64,000 nt of DNA from the NCBI GenBank assembly GCA_037176885.1, contig JAWWNJ010000107.1, forward strand, positions 682,001 through 746,000, read 5' to 3'. A program made the translations under genes and the position numbers. Below, one piece after another: positions 36,463 through 47,285 of this stretch; within the stretch, counting starts at the first letter, position 1, and the number at the start of each line of letters is the position of its first letter. Source of the DNA: Favolaschia claudopus (Eukaryota > Basidiomycota > Agaricomycetes > Agaricales > Mycenaceae). Under the pieces are notes generated by a model. The model did no database searches. It saw only the letters and a list, made by a program, of their open reading frames with translations, and was not told where the DNA came from.

Positions 36463-37095
36463 AGTTTAATGCGAAAAAACAAAGGGTGGGCAGCCGTCCT
36501 TAATTTATGGCTGAAAGAAAGCGAAAACGAATATGGAGGTTCTGAAGAGAAATGAAGGCAAAAAGGTCGGACCGAGGTCTATGTATTATTCATGTTGAGG
36601 CTCAGCGGCGCGATGACACTCTGATGCTGAGTTTCGGAGATTACGGTGGCGATTTGGTGGCGGTTGTCTCTATACAGTTTACGGCATCATATCCTTGACC
36701 AAGACGACATCTCAGCTCGGCCTCGCTCAGGCAATTCAAATGTACCTCGTCGGTAAAGCGGCTGTACATAGGCAGAGATAGGCAGCAGTTAGGTAGCCCA
36801 GGCGATCTTCGCGCAATTTGACAGTTTTTGGCGACCGACGACCGTACTACGACCGTCCGGCCTCGGGACAATGGACCACGCGAATCAATTTCAATGAATC
36901 TGCACAGATCTGCTCTCAGACACATCCGTTTCGGTTCCGTTTCAGGCGTATCGCTGCTCGATAAACTAGCCGGGGATCTCTATGTAATCTCGCCAGGACG
37001 CTTTTCTGGTCTTGGTCTTTTCTCGTTCTCGACCACCCCGGTCCCCAATCTTCAAATTTCTAGACCTCCAACTGCTATTGTTCTGCCGTTCGCTT
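36463..37095. promoter_or_regulatory. Bidirectional promoter between two P450 genes
   Basis: 633 bases separate start codons at 36462 (-) and 37096 (+). The open frame that continues upstream of 37096 in the plus direction has no earlier ATG, which supports the start used. Shared regulation of the two P450s is possible but is an inference. Confidence 0.4.
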
Positions 37096-38758
37096 ATGCT
37101 GGACGCTGTCTTCCTTTTCTCGACTGCGCTCCCCGTGTTGGTGGTGTATTTTACTTTCTGGCTACACCGCTTCCAGAAAGTCAAAACGACTTCCGACTTG
37201 GAGGGCCTCTCCATCGCTCCTTACACTTCCATCGCCTATCCTCTTCTTGGTTCTCTTCAATATTTCTCCGGTCACTGGAACTTCCTGCGCAGCGCTACAC
37301 GGAATGGTGCTGTATCTTTTCATCTCGCGACGCAAAAATGCATCGCGGTTCCCGTCGAAAAGCGGCATGAGTTCTTCAGCGACTCCCGGCCCGCTTTCGC
37401 TCTCGCATACGCGGTCATGCTCGGGGCCACTCCTAGCATGAACAAGGACTTTCTGAGCTCGATGGGTTTCGATATCACCTTGGGCGGACGCTCCAATAAA
37501 TTTCTCAGTGCGCTCGTCCGTAATCAGCGTATCAACGACAGTGAGTTTTGTCACTACAACGCGTCTACTCTTACCTGACTCACCAAGAGATCTGCCTATA
37601 CTCTACCGATACGCGGATGAGTGCATTCGCGGCCTAGGAACCCAGACCAACCCTTTCGACACCATCTACCGCACCATCTTTCGGTTGACGGTCAACACCA
37701 TCGCCGCGTCCAGCATCGCCGCGAGTCCGGTCCTGTGCGATACGCTTGCCAAGATTTTCCACGAGCTCGATCAGTCTGGCACTCCAGCGACAATCCTGTT
37801 TCCGTGGTTTCCGGGTTGGGAGCGGATGCAACGTTTCTACCTGATGAAACAGTTCTACGACATCATGACTGCTGCCATTCAGGAGAGGAAGATCGACGGC
37901 CGTAACGACGGCGATCCAATGCAGTATCTTATCGATGCTGGGCTTTCTTCGCTGGAGATCACTCAGGTACCTTGCTATCCTTCCCTGCTAACAGCGAACC
38001 CAGCTAACTTGACATTTAGTTCACGCTTGCTGCGCTTTTTGCGGGAATTGCCAACACCGGGATCGTTGCCGCCTATTTCCTCTGCGATCTTGCCACGCAT
38101 CCCGAGTACTTAGCCCAGGTTCGGGAGGAATTAAACGATTTCGTGTCGCAGTTCAACCCCGACGATTCTCTACCGCTCATCGCTCGCGTACAGTCTATCA
38201 CATACGAGGACTGGATAACAGCCGGAGTCCTCCCCGTTACCGATAGATGTCTGAAGGAGACACTCCGGCTACGAATCGCCACGCCTCTGCACCGGCTGAA
38301 CAACTCTGGGCGAGACATCGACATTGCGGGGACTCTCGTGCCGAAGGACACAATCCTCACCTTCCATTCCAGCTTCATGCATCACAACGCCGATATCTAC
38401 CAAGAGCCTTTGGTCTGGGATCCTGAGCGATTCAACGAAGAGCGGATGGAGGACAAGGTGCAGCCGATGTCGTTCGCCGCGTGGGGTCTAGGCAAGCATC
38501 AATGTCTCGGACAGAAGGCGAGTCTTCTGAGACGTCTTCACGAGTTCGTCGACAGATTGCTAACATTTTCTTCTCTGCTTTTAGTTCGCGAAATTCGAGA
38601 TCTTCCTCCTCACAGCACTGATCGTCTCGTCCTACGACATGCAAGCCATCGACAAAGACTCCGTGCCAATAACACAGATGCCGCCGGTCGAACTCAACAA
38701 CACCGTCATCTCGCCGCCGAATCCTGAAGTCCACCTCAGGCTCATTCCGCGAGGTTGA
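37096..38758 (+). CDS. Cytochrome P450 (497 aa, 4 exons)
   Basis: Exons 37096-37540, 37590-37966, 38020-38517 and 38585-38758 join to 498 codons. The N-terminus (MLDAVFLFSTALPVLVVYF) is a signal anchor for the endoplasmic reticulum. The K-helix ExxR is in CLKETLRLR near residue 350. The heme loop is WGLGKHQCLGQK with Cys at 436, followed after a splice by FAKFEIFLL. The I-helix has FAGIANTGIVAAYF: the Thr is kept but the preceding acid is Asn. The last intron has a GC donor (aag|gcgagt). It belongs broadly to the group IV, CYP51/CYP7-like architecture, but the subfamily cannot be set from motifs. Function unknown. Confidence 0.87.
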
Positions 38759-39887
38759 CTTCAGTTTCGTATATTTATATTTTTTTTGGACATTCTGCGC
38801 GTCCGCGTCATTCATTATAAGTTATCCGCTGTACTCGCTTTGCGTATCTGTATCAAGTCATAATACATCATCACCTAGAGGGCCGATAGAGACAAATGTA
38901 CAGTAGCACCAGCGCACTTCATCGAATATATCTTTTAGACACAACTCTCTTCTCAATAAGTATCTTGCTTGAAAAGAAACGAGCGTTCAGGCAAGCTCAT
39001 GTGCCTGATTCTAACGTCGGGACCTACAAAGTGACACGGTGACTGCGGGTAAAGTTGTTCGTGGACCTGGACCCTCCTGGACCTGGGCAGACCTGGGCGC
39101 CCACAAGCGGAGTCATGTGTCCGCACCTCTTCCCGATCCCGCACCGCAGATCCTCCGCTCGGTAAATTTGCTTCCTTCGTTGTTGGATTAATTATGGGTC
39201 GGAATGATTGAATGGATTTCTATACGTCAGTTTTCCTTCCGTCCTTCCAAGATGCGCTGATCCTCCGCTGTGTAAATTTGCTTCCTTCGACGGAGTAAAT
39301 TCAATTGTCAATGTCCCTTCCGTCCTTCCTTCCAAAGTATTCGAAGCAGGAACACTGACTCCGTCTGACTAGGTCTGACTCCGTTAAGCATTGACAGAAA
39401 CTGTCAAATCGCACAGAATCGCACTCGCGTGACGAGTCGCGTCTACTCGCGTCACTTGTTAATTTCCCTTCCTTCCTTCCTTTCTTCTGCCGTGGATTAA
39501 AGTGGATTCGAAAGGAGCATATCCACCTGGGATGGGATCGATCTTGAGATTCGAAGCAGCGGAGTTATGTACCGACAGAACTACTTCGAAAAACGGATCT
39601 GATCCTCCCAACGTCGGTACTTCAAGAATGGGTTTCCAGGGGAGGATGGGGATGGACCCGTCCGCGAAGTAGCGGAGAAATGGGAGTCGGAACCGGGACG
39701 CGCATTATCGCACGGCGCGTCCTTGGCGCGTCCCGTATTTAAGAGAGCTCAAGTTTATGAGCAGACATCGAGCTCGAGACCACTCCGATGGAAATCGAGG
39801 TGTTCAGGAGCGTCTTCGCTGATACGCACGCGGCAACCACAACAAAATAAGCAGAACAAATGATACAATTGAGATCTCCTTCCTATT
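38759..39887. other. Intergenic region with short direct repeats
   Basis: About 1.1 kb between the P450 3' end and the dehydrogenase 3' end. It contains a near-exact 31-base direct repeat (see separate entry), several copies of ttccgtccttcc, and a run of Pro/Gly-rich short repeats (cctggacctgg, about 39063-39100). No gene is recognised. Confidence 0.5.
39149..39289. repeat. Direct repeat pair, about 31 bp each
   Basis: The block gatcctccgct(c/g)(g/t)gtaaatt continuing to gcttccttcg occurs at 39149-39179 and again at 39259-39289, with only two mismatches. Both are followed by similar pyrimidine-rich sequence. It may be a tandem duplication remnant or part of a transposon end. Confidence 0.55.
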
Positions 39888-40958
39888 CTACACTTCCCAA
39901 ACCTCACTGCCGTGGCGCGAGACGGACATTCCGCTGCGTTCGATGGGCCAGCTGTCGAAGACCTTCATCAGCCCCTTGACGGCTTCCTCAGTCGAGAGAG
40001 GCGGCGGAGGGGTGCCTTCTATCTTCGAAAAGCTCTTTCCAAGCATCTTATATTCTGCGAGCTCGCCGGGGGTTGCTGCCAGCCATGCTTAATTGAGCCT
40101 TGCGACAAGAAAGAGAAAATGACGGGGACGAACGCGGGCTAGTTTTGGTGGACGAGGTATCCACCATTCCAGGACAGATGGACAGGAAAACGAACCCCTC
40201 GTCTCTGTATTGGGCAGCGAACTTGGCGACGACCATGTTCATGGCCGCTTTCGCGACCGAGTAGCCAACTTGAGCAGCGACGTCGGTTTTGAGCGTCACA
40301 TTGACATTCCCAGCCCCGCTGCTCACGGTGAGGACTTTTTTCGATGAGCCGTTTTTGAGGAGGGGGAGGAACGCGTTTGTGCTGTGGGCGACACTGATGG
40401 TGTTGGCTTTGATCTGGGAAGAAAGATATGATTAAGTGAGCGATCTGAGCAGATATGAGCGTACGTTTGCCAATAAATCGTTTTCGAGTGCTTCGGGGGT
40501 TGGGCTGTGAAGAAGATTAGCACGAAAGGCAAGATCGAGGGTATAATCAAGGGCGCACAAAGTATCGATCGCAAATCCGGGGTTGGTGCTAGAGCCAGCG
40601 TTGTTGATCAGGTAATCCAGTTTGTTACCAGTGGCTTTCGCGACCTCAGCGGCAGCAACCTGAATGCGAATGATGTTAATTCCCTGGAAGAGAAAGGATC
40701 GTATTTCGACTGACGCTCAAGGCCTTGGGATCGGTGACATCCGCCTCGATGATGGTAACATTGTTCTTCCCCAACTCTTGCAGGAAAGTCGCGGTAGACT
40801 TGTTGCGAACGATGGCGAAAACTTGATTTGCCGAATCCGCGCTAAAGTGCTTGACAAACTGAAGCTAATTGCCCCAGATTCAGACCGGGATACAAAAACG
40901 AGAGGAATTGTCAAACCCCGATTCCTCTGGCAGCACCGGTAACGACGTATGAAGGCAT
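39888..40958 (-). CDS. Short-chain dehydrogenase/reductase (264 aa, 6 exons)
   Basis: Exons 40958-40917, 40858-40715, 40659-40559, 40504-40465, 40413-40134 and 40075-39888 join to 265 codons. The cofactor-binding glycine motif is VTGAARGIG at residues 6-14, and the NNAG motif follows LDYLI. The catalytic Tyr-x-x-x-Lys is GYSVAKAAM. These are the classical SDR hallmarks. It reduces or oxidises a carbonyl/hydroxyl using NAD(P)(H); the substrate is unknown. It resembles the fungal carbonyl reductase-type SDRs with the MPSYVVTGA start. It lies between P450 and acyltransferase genes, which fits a tailoring role. Confidence 0.85.
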
Positions 40959-41744
40959 TTTGCTGTTGTGTCTGAGTTGTCTCGTGCGCTGGTCAACGTT
41001 GCCCTCACTATATACTGAGCTGCTTCGATCTCTTACCAAACAGTCGTGACCATGATTCAACGGAACCACCCGCTACTGCAACGGAACAGTCGCTGTAACT
41101 TATCACTTTCCATGACGATCGATTACAGCGGCTCAGCCGTTGGACCGGGCGGTGATGCAAGTGGAGGCAAGTGGCTCTCGTCGATCTCTCAGATCTGAGG
41201 CAGAGACGTATCTCGGCCAACGCGGACTCGAGCGGATATCGAGCTCGCCCGGATTGCAGACGACCAATTCGAGCCAATTTGTGCATCCTCGCAACATCCA
41301 TGATCGCCCCTCTACCCCTTTGCTACACCCTCTGATTCAGCGTCGGTTAATTGCTTTACTAAGTATGCTCTTCAAATACGGGCCGGGAGAGAGGGATCTG
41401 AAACGCTCCAAATTCATGCTTGGCCAGAGGTCAAGCCATAAGCAATTGAATCCAACTGAATGTTGAGGAAAATGAGCCGCGGAGGATGCAAGCTTGCTTA
41501 AGGAGATGCATTCGCCAGTCGAAGATCGTCGACGTGGAGACCTGATGTTGAAACGATTTGTTTGTCAGGGGCAAACAACCGCTCTCGTCCAAATATGGTA
41601 ATTTCCAGATTCTCTGTTTTGCATCCGTCAAAAATCATTATGCGGTGTATTATAAGCCCTCTACACTACTCGTAGATAACGGTACAACAATAATACTAAG
41701 AAGCATTCAAGCGCAATATAATTACTGTATGCACTTTGATACAT
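40959..41744. other. Intergenic region, SDR promoter and acyltransferase 3' flank
   Basis: Both neighbours are on the minus strand. No coding sequence is recognised. Confidence 0.4.
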
Positions 41745-43315
41745 TTAAAGAAATTCCAAGGCCCCGGCCTTTCTCAGCCTCTCCCACTCTTTCGCGCCTC
41801 GTGTCTGGTTCATCCAAACAGCCTTCTCGTCCTCAAACAGCACCATGCCGGTGCCGCGGAAAGGCATTCCTGGCCCTTGCGGGAACGCCGTCACATATCG
41901 CACACGCGCAGCGCCAGTTTTTCCGCCCACAGGCGTAGCCGCCCCCGAGAAATCCAACTTCCCCAGCCCACCCGAACGTAGATTTGACTGCAGCGAGTAT
42001 TCGGCGCCAGGGGGGTGCGGGAAGACTTGCATGTTTTGGGCACAAACGGAGCGCACGTCCGCGGCGATGCCGTCGAGATCGTTTTTGTATATGGTGATAA
42101 CGCGTCGGATGATGAGGGCGAGATTGCGCAGGGACATGGAGCGTAGGGTGTTTACGGGCATTGGAGGGAGGGAGAGGGAGACGACGGCGTTGTTGATGAA
42201 CGGTGATGAGATGGGGGCGAGCTCGGTGCTGCCTGGGACACGGGGGAAAAGGGGCATGCCGCGCAGGTTTACTGTCAAATGAATATGCAGCGGGGTTGGG
42301 TCGGTGCGATCGAAGTAACTTGTCTAACAGTCCATGTTATCAGATATCGACAAGCGATGATAAAAGGTCATTCTGACCTTGAACCACCAAGCCATGAGTA
42401 CGTCTGAACTTCCGACCCACTCCTTTGACTCCTCTGCCGATAATTCTTCCATAACTTCGCGTTTTCGGTCCTCCAGATAAGCCTTGGGAATACGCACGAC
42501 TTTATGCTCCTCTTTCTGATCACGAATGATCTTCCAGATGAAGCGTACAATGAAGGAAAACTTTGTGAACCCGACGAGGTCATACCAGCCGCGGTGCAAC
42601 ATGTATCCTGGAGCGGGCTTCGTGTAGCTCGTAAACGGTTCTATGTCCCATGGCATCCCCGGTATGTCCTCCAACGCGTCCCCAGCGAGCAGACGCTGCC
42701 ACGCATGCATGAGCGTACTAATACCTATTGCATCGAACATGAGATGGGTCGAGGTGATGCCGAAAAACGTGAGATCGTCGAAGACGGCGACGTGGACGTG
42801 TATTAACGCTGTATTGGGTACGAGGAAGTCTTTGAGGGATGCAGGACATGAAGAGCTTCGGAAGAAGGGCTGTATGAGCGGCGAGGAACATATCCAAGGC
42901 TCGCTCGATGATGCATTCAACAAATGCGAGACTGGGGGCCGCGTACTGGAGGCGTACGGCTCACAATAATCTGCGGAGGTGAACGCGACTGCAGGCGTTT
43001 GCGCATCGAAGGTGTTTGGGACGTGAAACTCGTAGGTCTGCACCAATTTCAGGCATGCATAGTGGAACTTGAAAGTGAACGTACACCGTTCCTGAGTACA
43101 AGTCGTGCGCCGGCCCGAGGGAATTTCTGCTCAACGAGTAAGGAAAAGGTTTCTTCGAGTTTCTTAACGTCAAGGCGCGCGTCGATAATGAAGCCAGTGG
43201 TGACCACGACATCGCGGCCGGCGAGATCGACACCACTGCAGGGAACGACGCGTGCATCGTTGGGGGGCGGTGTAGGACTAGGAGCGAAAAATAGAGAGCG
43301 TAAACGAGAGAACAT
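41745..43315 (-). CDS. HXXXD (BAHD/trichothecene-type) acyltransferase (489 aa, 3 exons)
   Basis: Exons 43315-43085, 43037-42378 and 42323-41745 join to 490 codons. The catalytic HXXXD motif is THLMFDAIG (His175, Asp179), in the middle of a chloramphenicol-acetyltransferase-like fold. The second landmark near the C-terminus, normally DFGWG, is present only as LDFSG, so it is degenerate, as is common in fungal members. The family transfers acyl groups from acyl-CoA to alcohols or amines, and fungal relatives modify secondary metabolites. N-terminal residues are short and weakly hydrophobic, with no clear anchor. The start at 43315 was chosen because upstream in-frame starts are not ATG. Confidence 0.85.
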
Positions 43316-44242
43316 GGTTGCGACCAAGAAATGAATGAATGTACTATACTTACTTGCCGAGGCGGAAAATTCCTGGAATAACGTTTTCAAGCAATTTTCA
43401 AGTACGGTTGACGAGGAGGGCCATGGTCTGTTTTAGGAAATGATGATCAAAATTTGCTGTTGGGGTCCTACCGGCAACTGTTTACCGGCCATGTCACAGT
43501 GTGTAACACGTTATGTCCCCTCTGTGCTAAGCCGCTCGCCGTCAGCGTCGTCGTCGCCCTCACATGATCTCGCGTCGCTCAACCATTCCGGCTTGATTTC
43601 AATCTTGGTCTGGGCGAAGATTAGTGCAAGACTGCATGTTCTTATGCTATAAATGCTCCTTGACAACTAAGCAACGAGTCCGCAGAATTCACAGAATCTG
43701 GTAGGGAGGACCGCATCAACCAATGCCTCCGTGGTGTTGCTCGCTCGGCACCGCCGTTTGTGTGGTGGGCCTGAGAATTCAGCCGGAATCCTGAGTCCAC
43801 CAAATTTCTAATTTGGTACGCTAAAATTGAGTTCAAAGACGACGGCAAGTGCCCTGATGTCCCAACTCCCTCAAGCACCAAACTAACCCTCACGCTACCC
43901 TACTCGACGCCGTGGCCGTTGCCCTCGCTAATACCAGAACAACGTCGTCTCGGCGCTCCCCGCGCCGACTCGCTCCGAGATGCGCTAGAAATTCAAATTA
44001 CTTATGGTCACTGGCAGTTCTTTCGCTTTTGACGGGAACGAACGAAAAGACTCACTCACTGACGTATCCAGCAACTCCGAGTCTCCCTTTCGATTACTCA
44101 CTAACTCGTTCGCTTTGTCTAGGTTGACTTCTTTCCGACTTGTCGAGCCGCCCTCCTGGTGACTCTGAGGTGAGTCTTCAAGTTGTATCGGTTATTTTGA
44201 TTACACTCATTTCGAGTGTTGACTTGAATGCTTATTTAGTTT
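43316..44242. other. Region upstream of the acyltransferase and of a candidate small gene
   Basis: Contains the acyltransferase promoter on the minus strand. Its right end has a possible 5' untranslated exon ending at 44169 (gactctgag|gtgagt), with an acceptor at 44239, of the small gene that follows. Confidence 0.35.
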
Positions 44243-44698
44243 ATGGCTGACGAATATCGGAGATGGCCACCAGTAGAAGCACCTCTAGTAAGATTCTTTC
44301 TCAAATTGCTGTTTCTTGCTGACTGAACGCCTAGATCAAAGCTCAATTCAGCGCCCTCGATCATTTCGTGAGTCGGTTTCCTTTTGCCTTAATCCAAGGG
44401 GGAGTTAGTACTTACTATCAGGATTTATATGGCGTTCAAATAATCTTGGTGTAAGGCTAAACTGGTTTGTGTCTGCTTTTCTTTTCTTTCCGTGCCGTGC
44501 TGACTTCTTTGTTCTTAGATTCGTGCCTTCTGACTCCCACAACTGCCAGCTCGGAATTATGTTGCGTACGAGACGCCGGTGAGTGCTCTCCAGTCAAGTT
44601 GTTTACCTACCAGCTTTGCCTTGATTAGGGTTGTTTTCACCCAAGGGTTTCGTTCTCTTCTCCTCAATCGCTATAATTGCTCAAGAGTTTCTGCCTAA
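44243..44698 (+). CDS. Candidate small five-exon gene (78 aa, unknown)
   Basis: Exons 44243-44287, 44335-44367, 44422-44450, 44519-44578 and 44629-44698 join to 79 codons, with introns of 47, 54, 68 and 50 bases. All donors are GT (gtaaga, gtgagt, gtaagg, gtgagt) and all acceptors AG. Branch-point-like ctgac/ctaac elements are present. A further intron (44170-44239) could lie in the 5' untranslated region. The protein begins MADEYRRWPPVEAPL, has no hydrophobic signal and no recognised domain, and ends in an Arg-rich tail. Its very small exons could be chance, but the run of well-formed splice signals is unusual. Confidence 0.35.
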
Positions 44699-47285
44699 TT
44701 CAAACAATTTCGAAGGCAAACTTGAAATTTTGTTGCCTGCCATCGAGGTGCTGAGAAGAAGAATGATTTAGCTCGAGTGAACCTCTTATATTCATCCTGA
44801 GAAGATACTTAATACGCAAGAATTCTAGATCGACTGTAGGTCCGAGACGAAATTGAAACACCGTTGAGCAACTTTACGATCAGTAAATTCAACGGGATTT
44901 TGATCTTCTATACCACAGATACTTCTACCAGTCTGAGATGGGGATATCAATTTACATCAAGATGTAAGACTTTCTGTAGAATCAAATTCCCAATAAACCT
45001 AGCTTTCCAGCCTGAGATCAGCGCATTAGCAAAGAATTTATAAACTCTTTGCTTTTTTCCTATTTGTACTATGAATTGGCAAGAACAGTACTAATCGGGC
45101 GTTCCGTAGATTTCTCTAAACACACAGAGTGGCTATCTCTAACTCATATAGTACTTATGTCTCGAATACTATAAGCCCGGAATGCAATCCAATTATCTGT
45201 CAGCATGCTCAACTTTAACTCAGGAATCAGAATGGGAGGTCTGAGAGATTATGGGGGGTTCAAATGTAGTAGAGCACAGTAGATTAATTAAGTGTAGTCT
45301 TAAAGCGTACATTCAATTGCATAGCTTTGAATACTCAGGATTAGTAGTCTCCATCCCAGGGCTGAAAACTGTGATAAGCAACAATTTGCAGATTGGCCAT
45401 AGTGTAGGCAGTGGGCTGTTAATAAATGTTTACAGAACATATAACGGTACTATATATACTCTTTTGAATCCTCCCATGCTCCTCTTTGATGCGCCACAAG
45501 CTATGTTCTGACGATCTTGATTCTTGAGTAATAAAAAGATTTTGTGAAGGGACTCAGCAGCCAGGAGTACAAGAGAAAGCCTGCTCTACTCACAAATCTC
45601 ATGTAAGTACACGCACTTGAGTAGAGTCTGACGCGTTGATACTCGCTACTTACAGAGTACTCGCGCGACCAAAGATTCACGATCATAGTCACGTGTTATG
45701 GAATCAAATAGCGATGGACGTCGAAAATTCCCATATTAGGAATTCCCTCCTACTGAACGCTCCTGCTGTTCTATACTCCATGTTTGGGTATCTACCACTA
45801 AGAAACAGTCAATTCCCCATCGAATTTTGCCCTTGCTTTCCTCTAGCCATCTCCGAGTCCCCGCCCCTCTCCTCACTACGATGAATCGTGACTTCACCCC
45901 CCTCCCAGCGCTGTCCCAGTGTCAGCCTTGACGACTCATTGCAATTGCCGGAGCTGGAGTAACAGTCAGCTCATATGCGTACTCTGTCACGGAGTGCCAG
46001 GACCCCCTGCACCCAGAGCAGATGGCATCAACACTTGCCTAAAACAGACCATGGCCTCTGTCGTCAACCGTATTTTCAAGGTATCATCTGGACGTGTCAG
46101 ATCTAAGATCTGAGTCTGAATCTGATCCGGATATCTGCCTGAGATTTGACATGCTGTGCCCCGGATAACCAAAATAATACCCGATCCGCTGAGGGGAGGG
46201 ACGATCCCTCTTATTCGGCATTATGTAATGTTCCTCGGCTTCATTCTTTACACTGTAGTCTTCGTCCTGGCGACGACAATGCACTCAAAAAACCTATGGA
46301 GAGCCCCAGACTACATTTGAGAGTTGTCAGGAGCATGTCCTGATTTTTTTCTCGATTTTCAATCACGAAATCTCCATGTTTTGAACATGTCACGAGATTT
46401 TCTGAATTCGATCATTCTTTCCTGCTTTCGAGCATGGTGGGCTTGCTGCATGATATATCGGCAGTATTAATGCACAAAGTAATGGACTAGAGCTCATAGC
46501 TCATTGTTTCACCCCAGTTTGGCTTTCTCAAACACTTATGCACCGATTTGACAGTTTCACTTGTAAATCTGGATTTCGACATTTCCATACTGATGTTTGG
46601 CTATAGAACCTCCTTCACTGGGTTTTACCACATTCTTCTCACCCGAAAACAAAGCCAAGATTCCTCGACGGCCGCCAGCAACTTGTTCTTGACCTGAAAT
46701 AGGGATAATGAGCAAAAGTGATCTGTGTTGAACAGAATCTCCAAATTCTCTTCTGGAACATACCTTTTCCAACACATTCATGCCATCCCAGCTCTGCCAA
46801 TGCCATCCGGAAGCTCAAATGCAAGCAAAACAGACTGACCGAACGATGCCGCGCTAACTTGAAACTCAGATGATCGGTGAATAAGCTCCGGACCGGTTAC
46901 CGAATAAGAGGGATCGTCAGTGTTCTCCGATCCGCTCGCTGGATTTTAGTAAACTTCATCTTGTCACTTACCACGACATCCCGTGCGTTGCGGAACTGTT
47001 CCTGGCAAAATTGGTGGAAGAAAAGGTATTACTCTCTGGGAGAAGGCTAGGGAAGGCCTGCTCTGGTCTGTTTCAATCCAGAAAAGAGGCGTTCGAAGCA
47101 AGACGGAACTCATGTGCCGCTTACAGAAAAGCAGTCCATATCGAGACTGAGATCCACAAAAATACCAAGGCGACTCACACGCAAATTGAAGAGACGATGA
47201 CGACCGGCTATGTAAGTATGCCCGAGCTCGGAGAAAAATGGGGCGAGCATCTTTGCCTTCACAATTGCTTCACAAACCTTTGCTC
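44699..47285. other. AT-rich intergenic region with a possible minus-strand gene remnant
   Basis: 44.7-46.5 kb holds no recognisable gene. At about 46780-47010 the minus strand has a protein-like segment with FGQSVLLAFELPDGIG and SGSENTDDPSYSVTGPE, joined to an upstream exon by a very short putative intron. A downstream piece (46680-46780) reads VKNKLLAAVEESW. No start, complete structure or family could be fixed. Confidence 0.3.
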
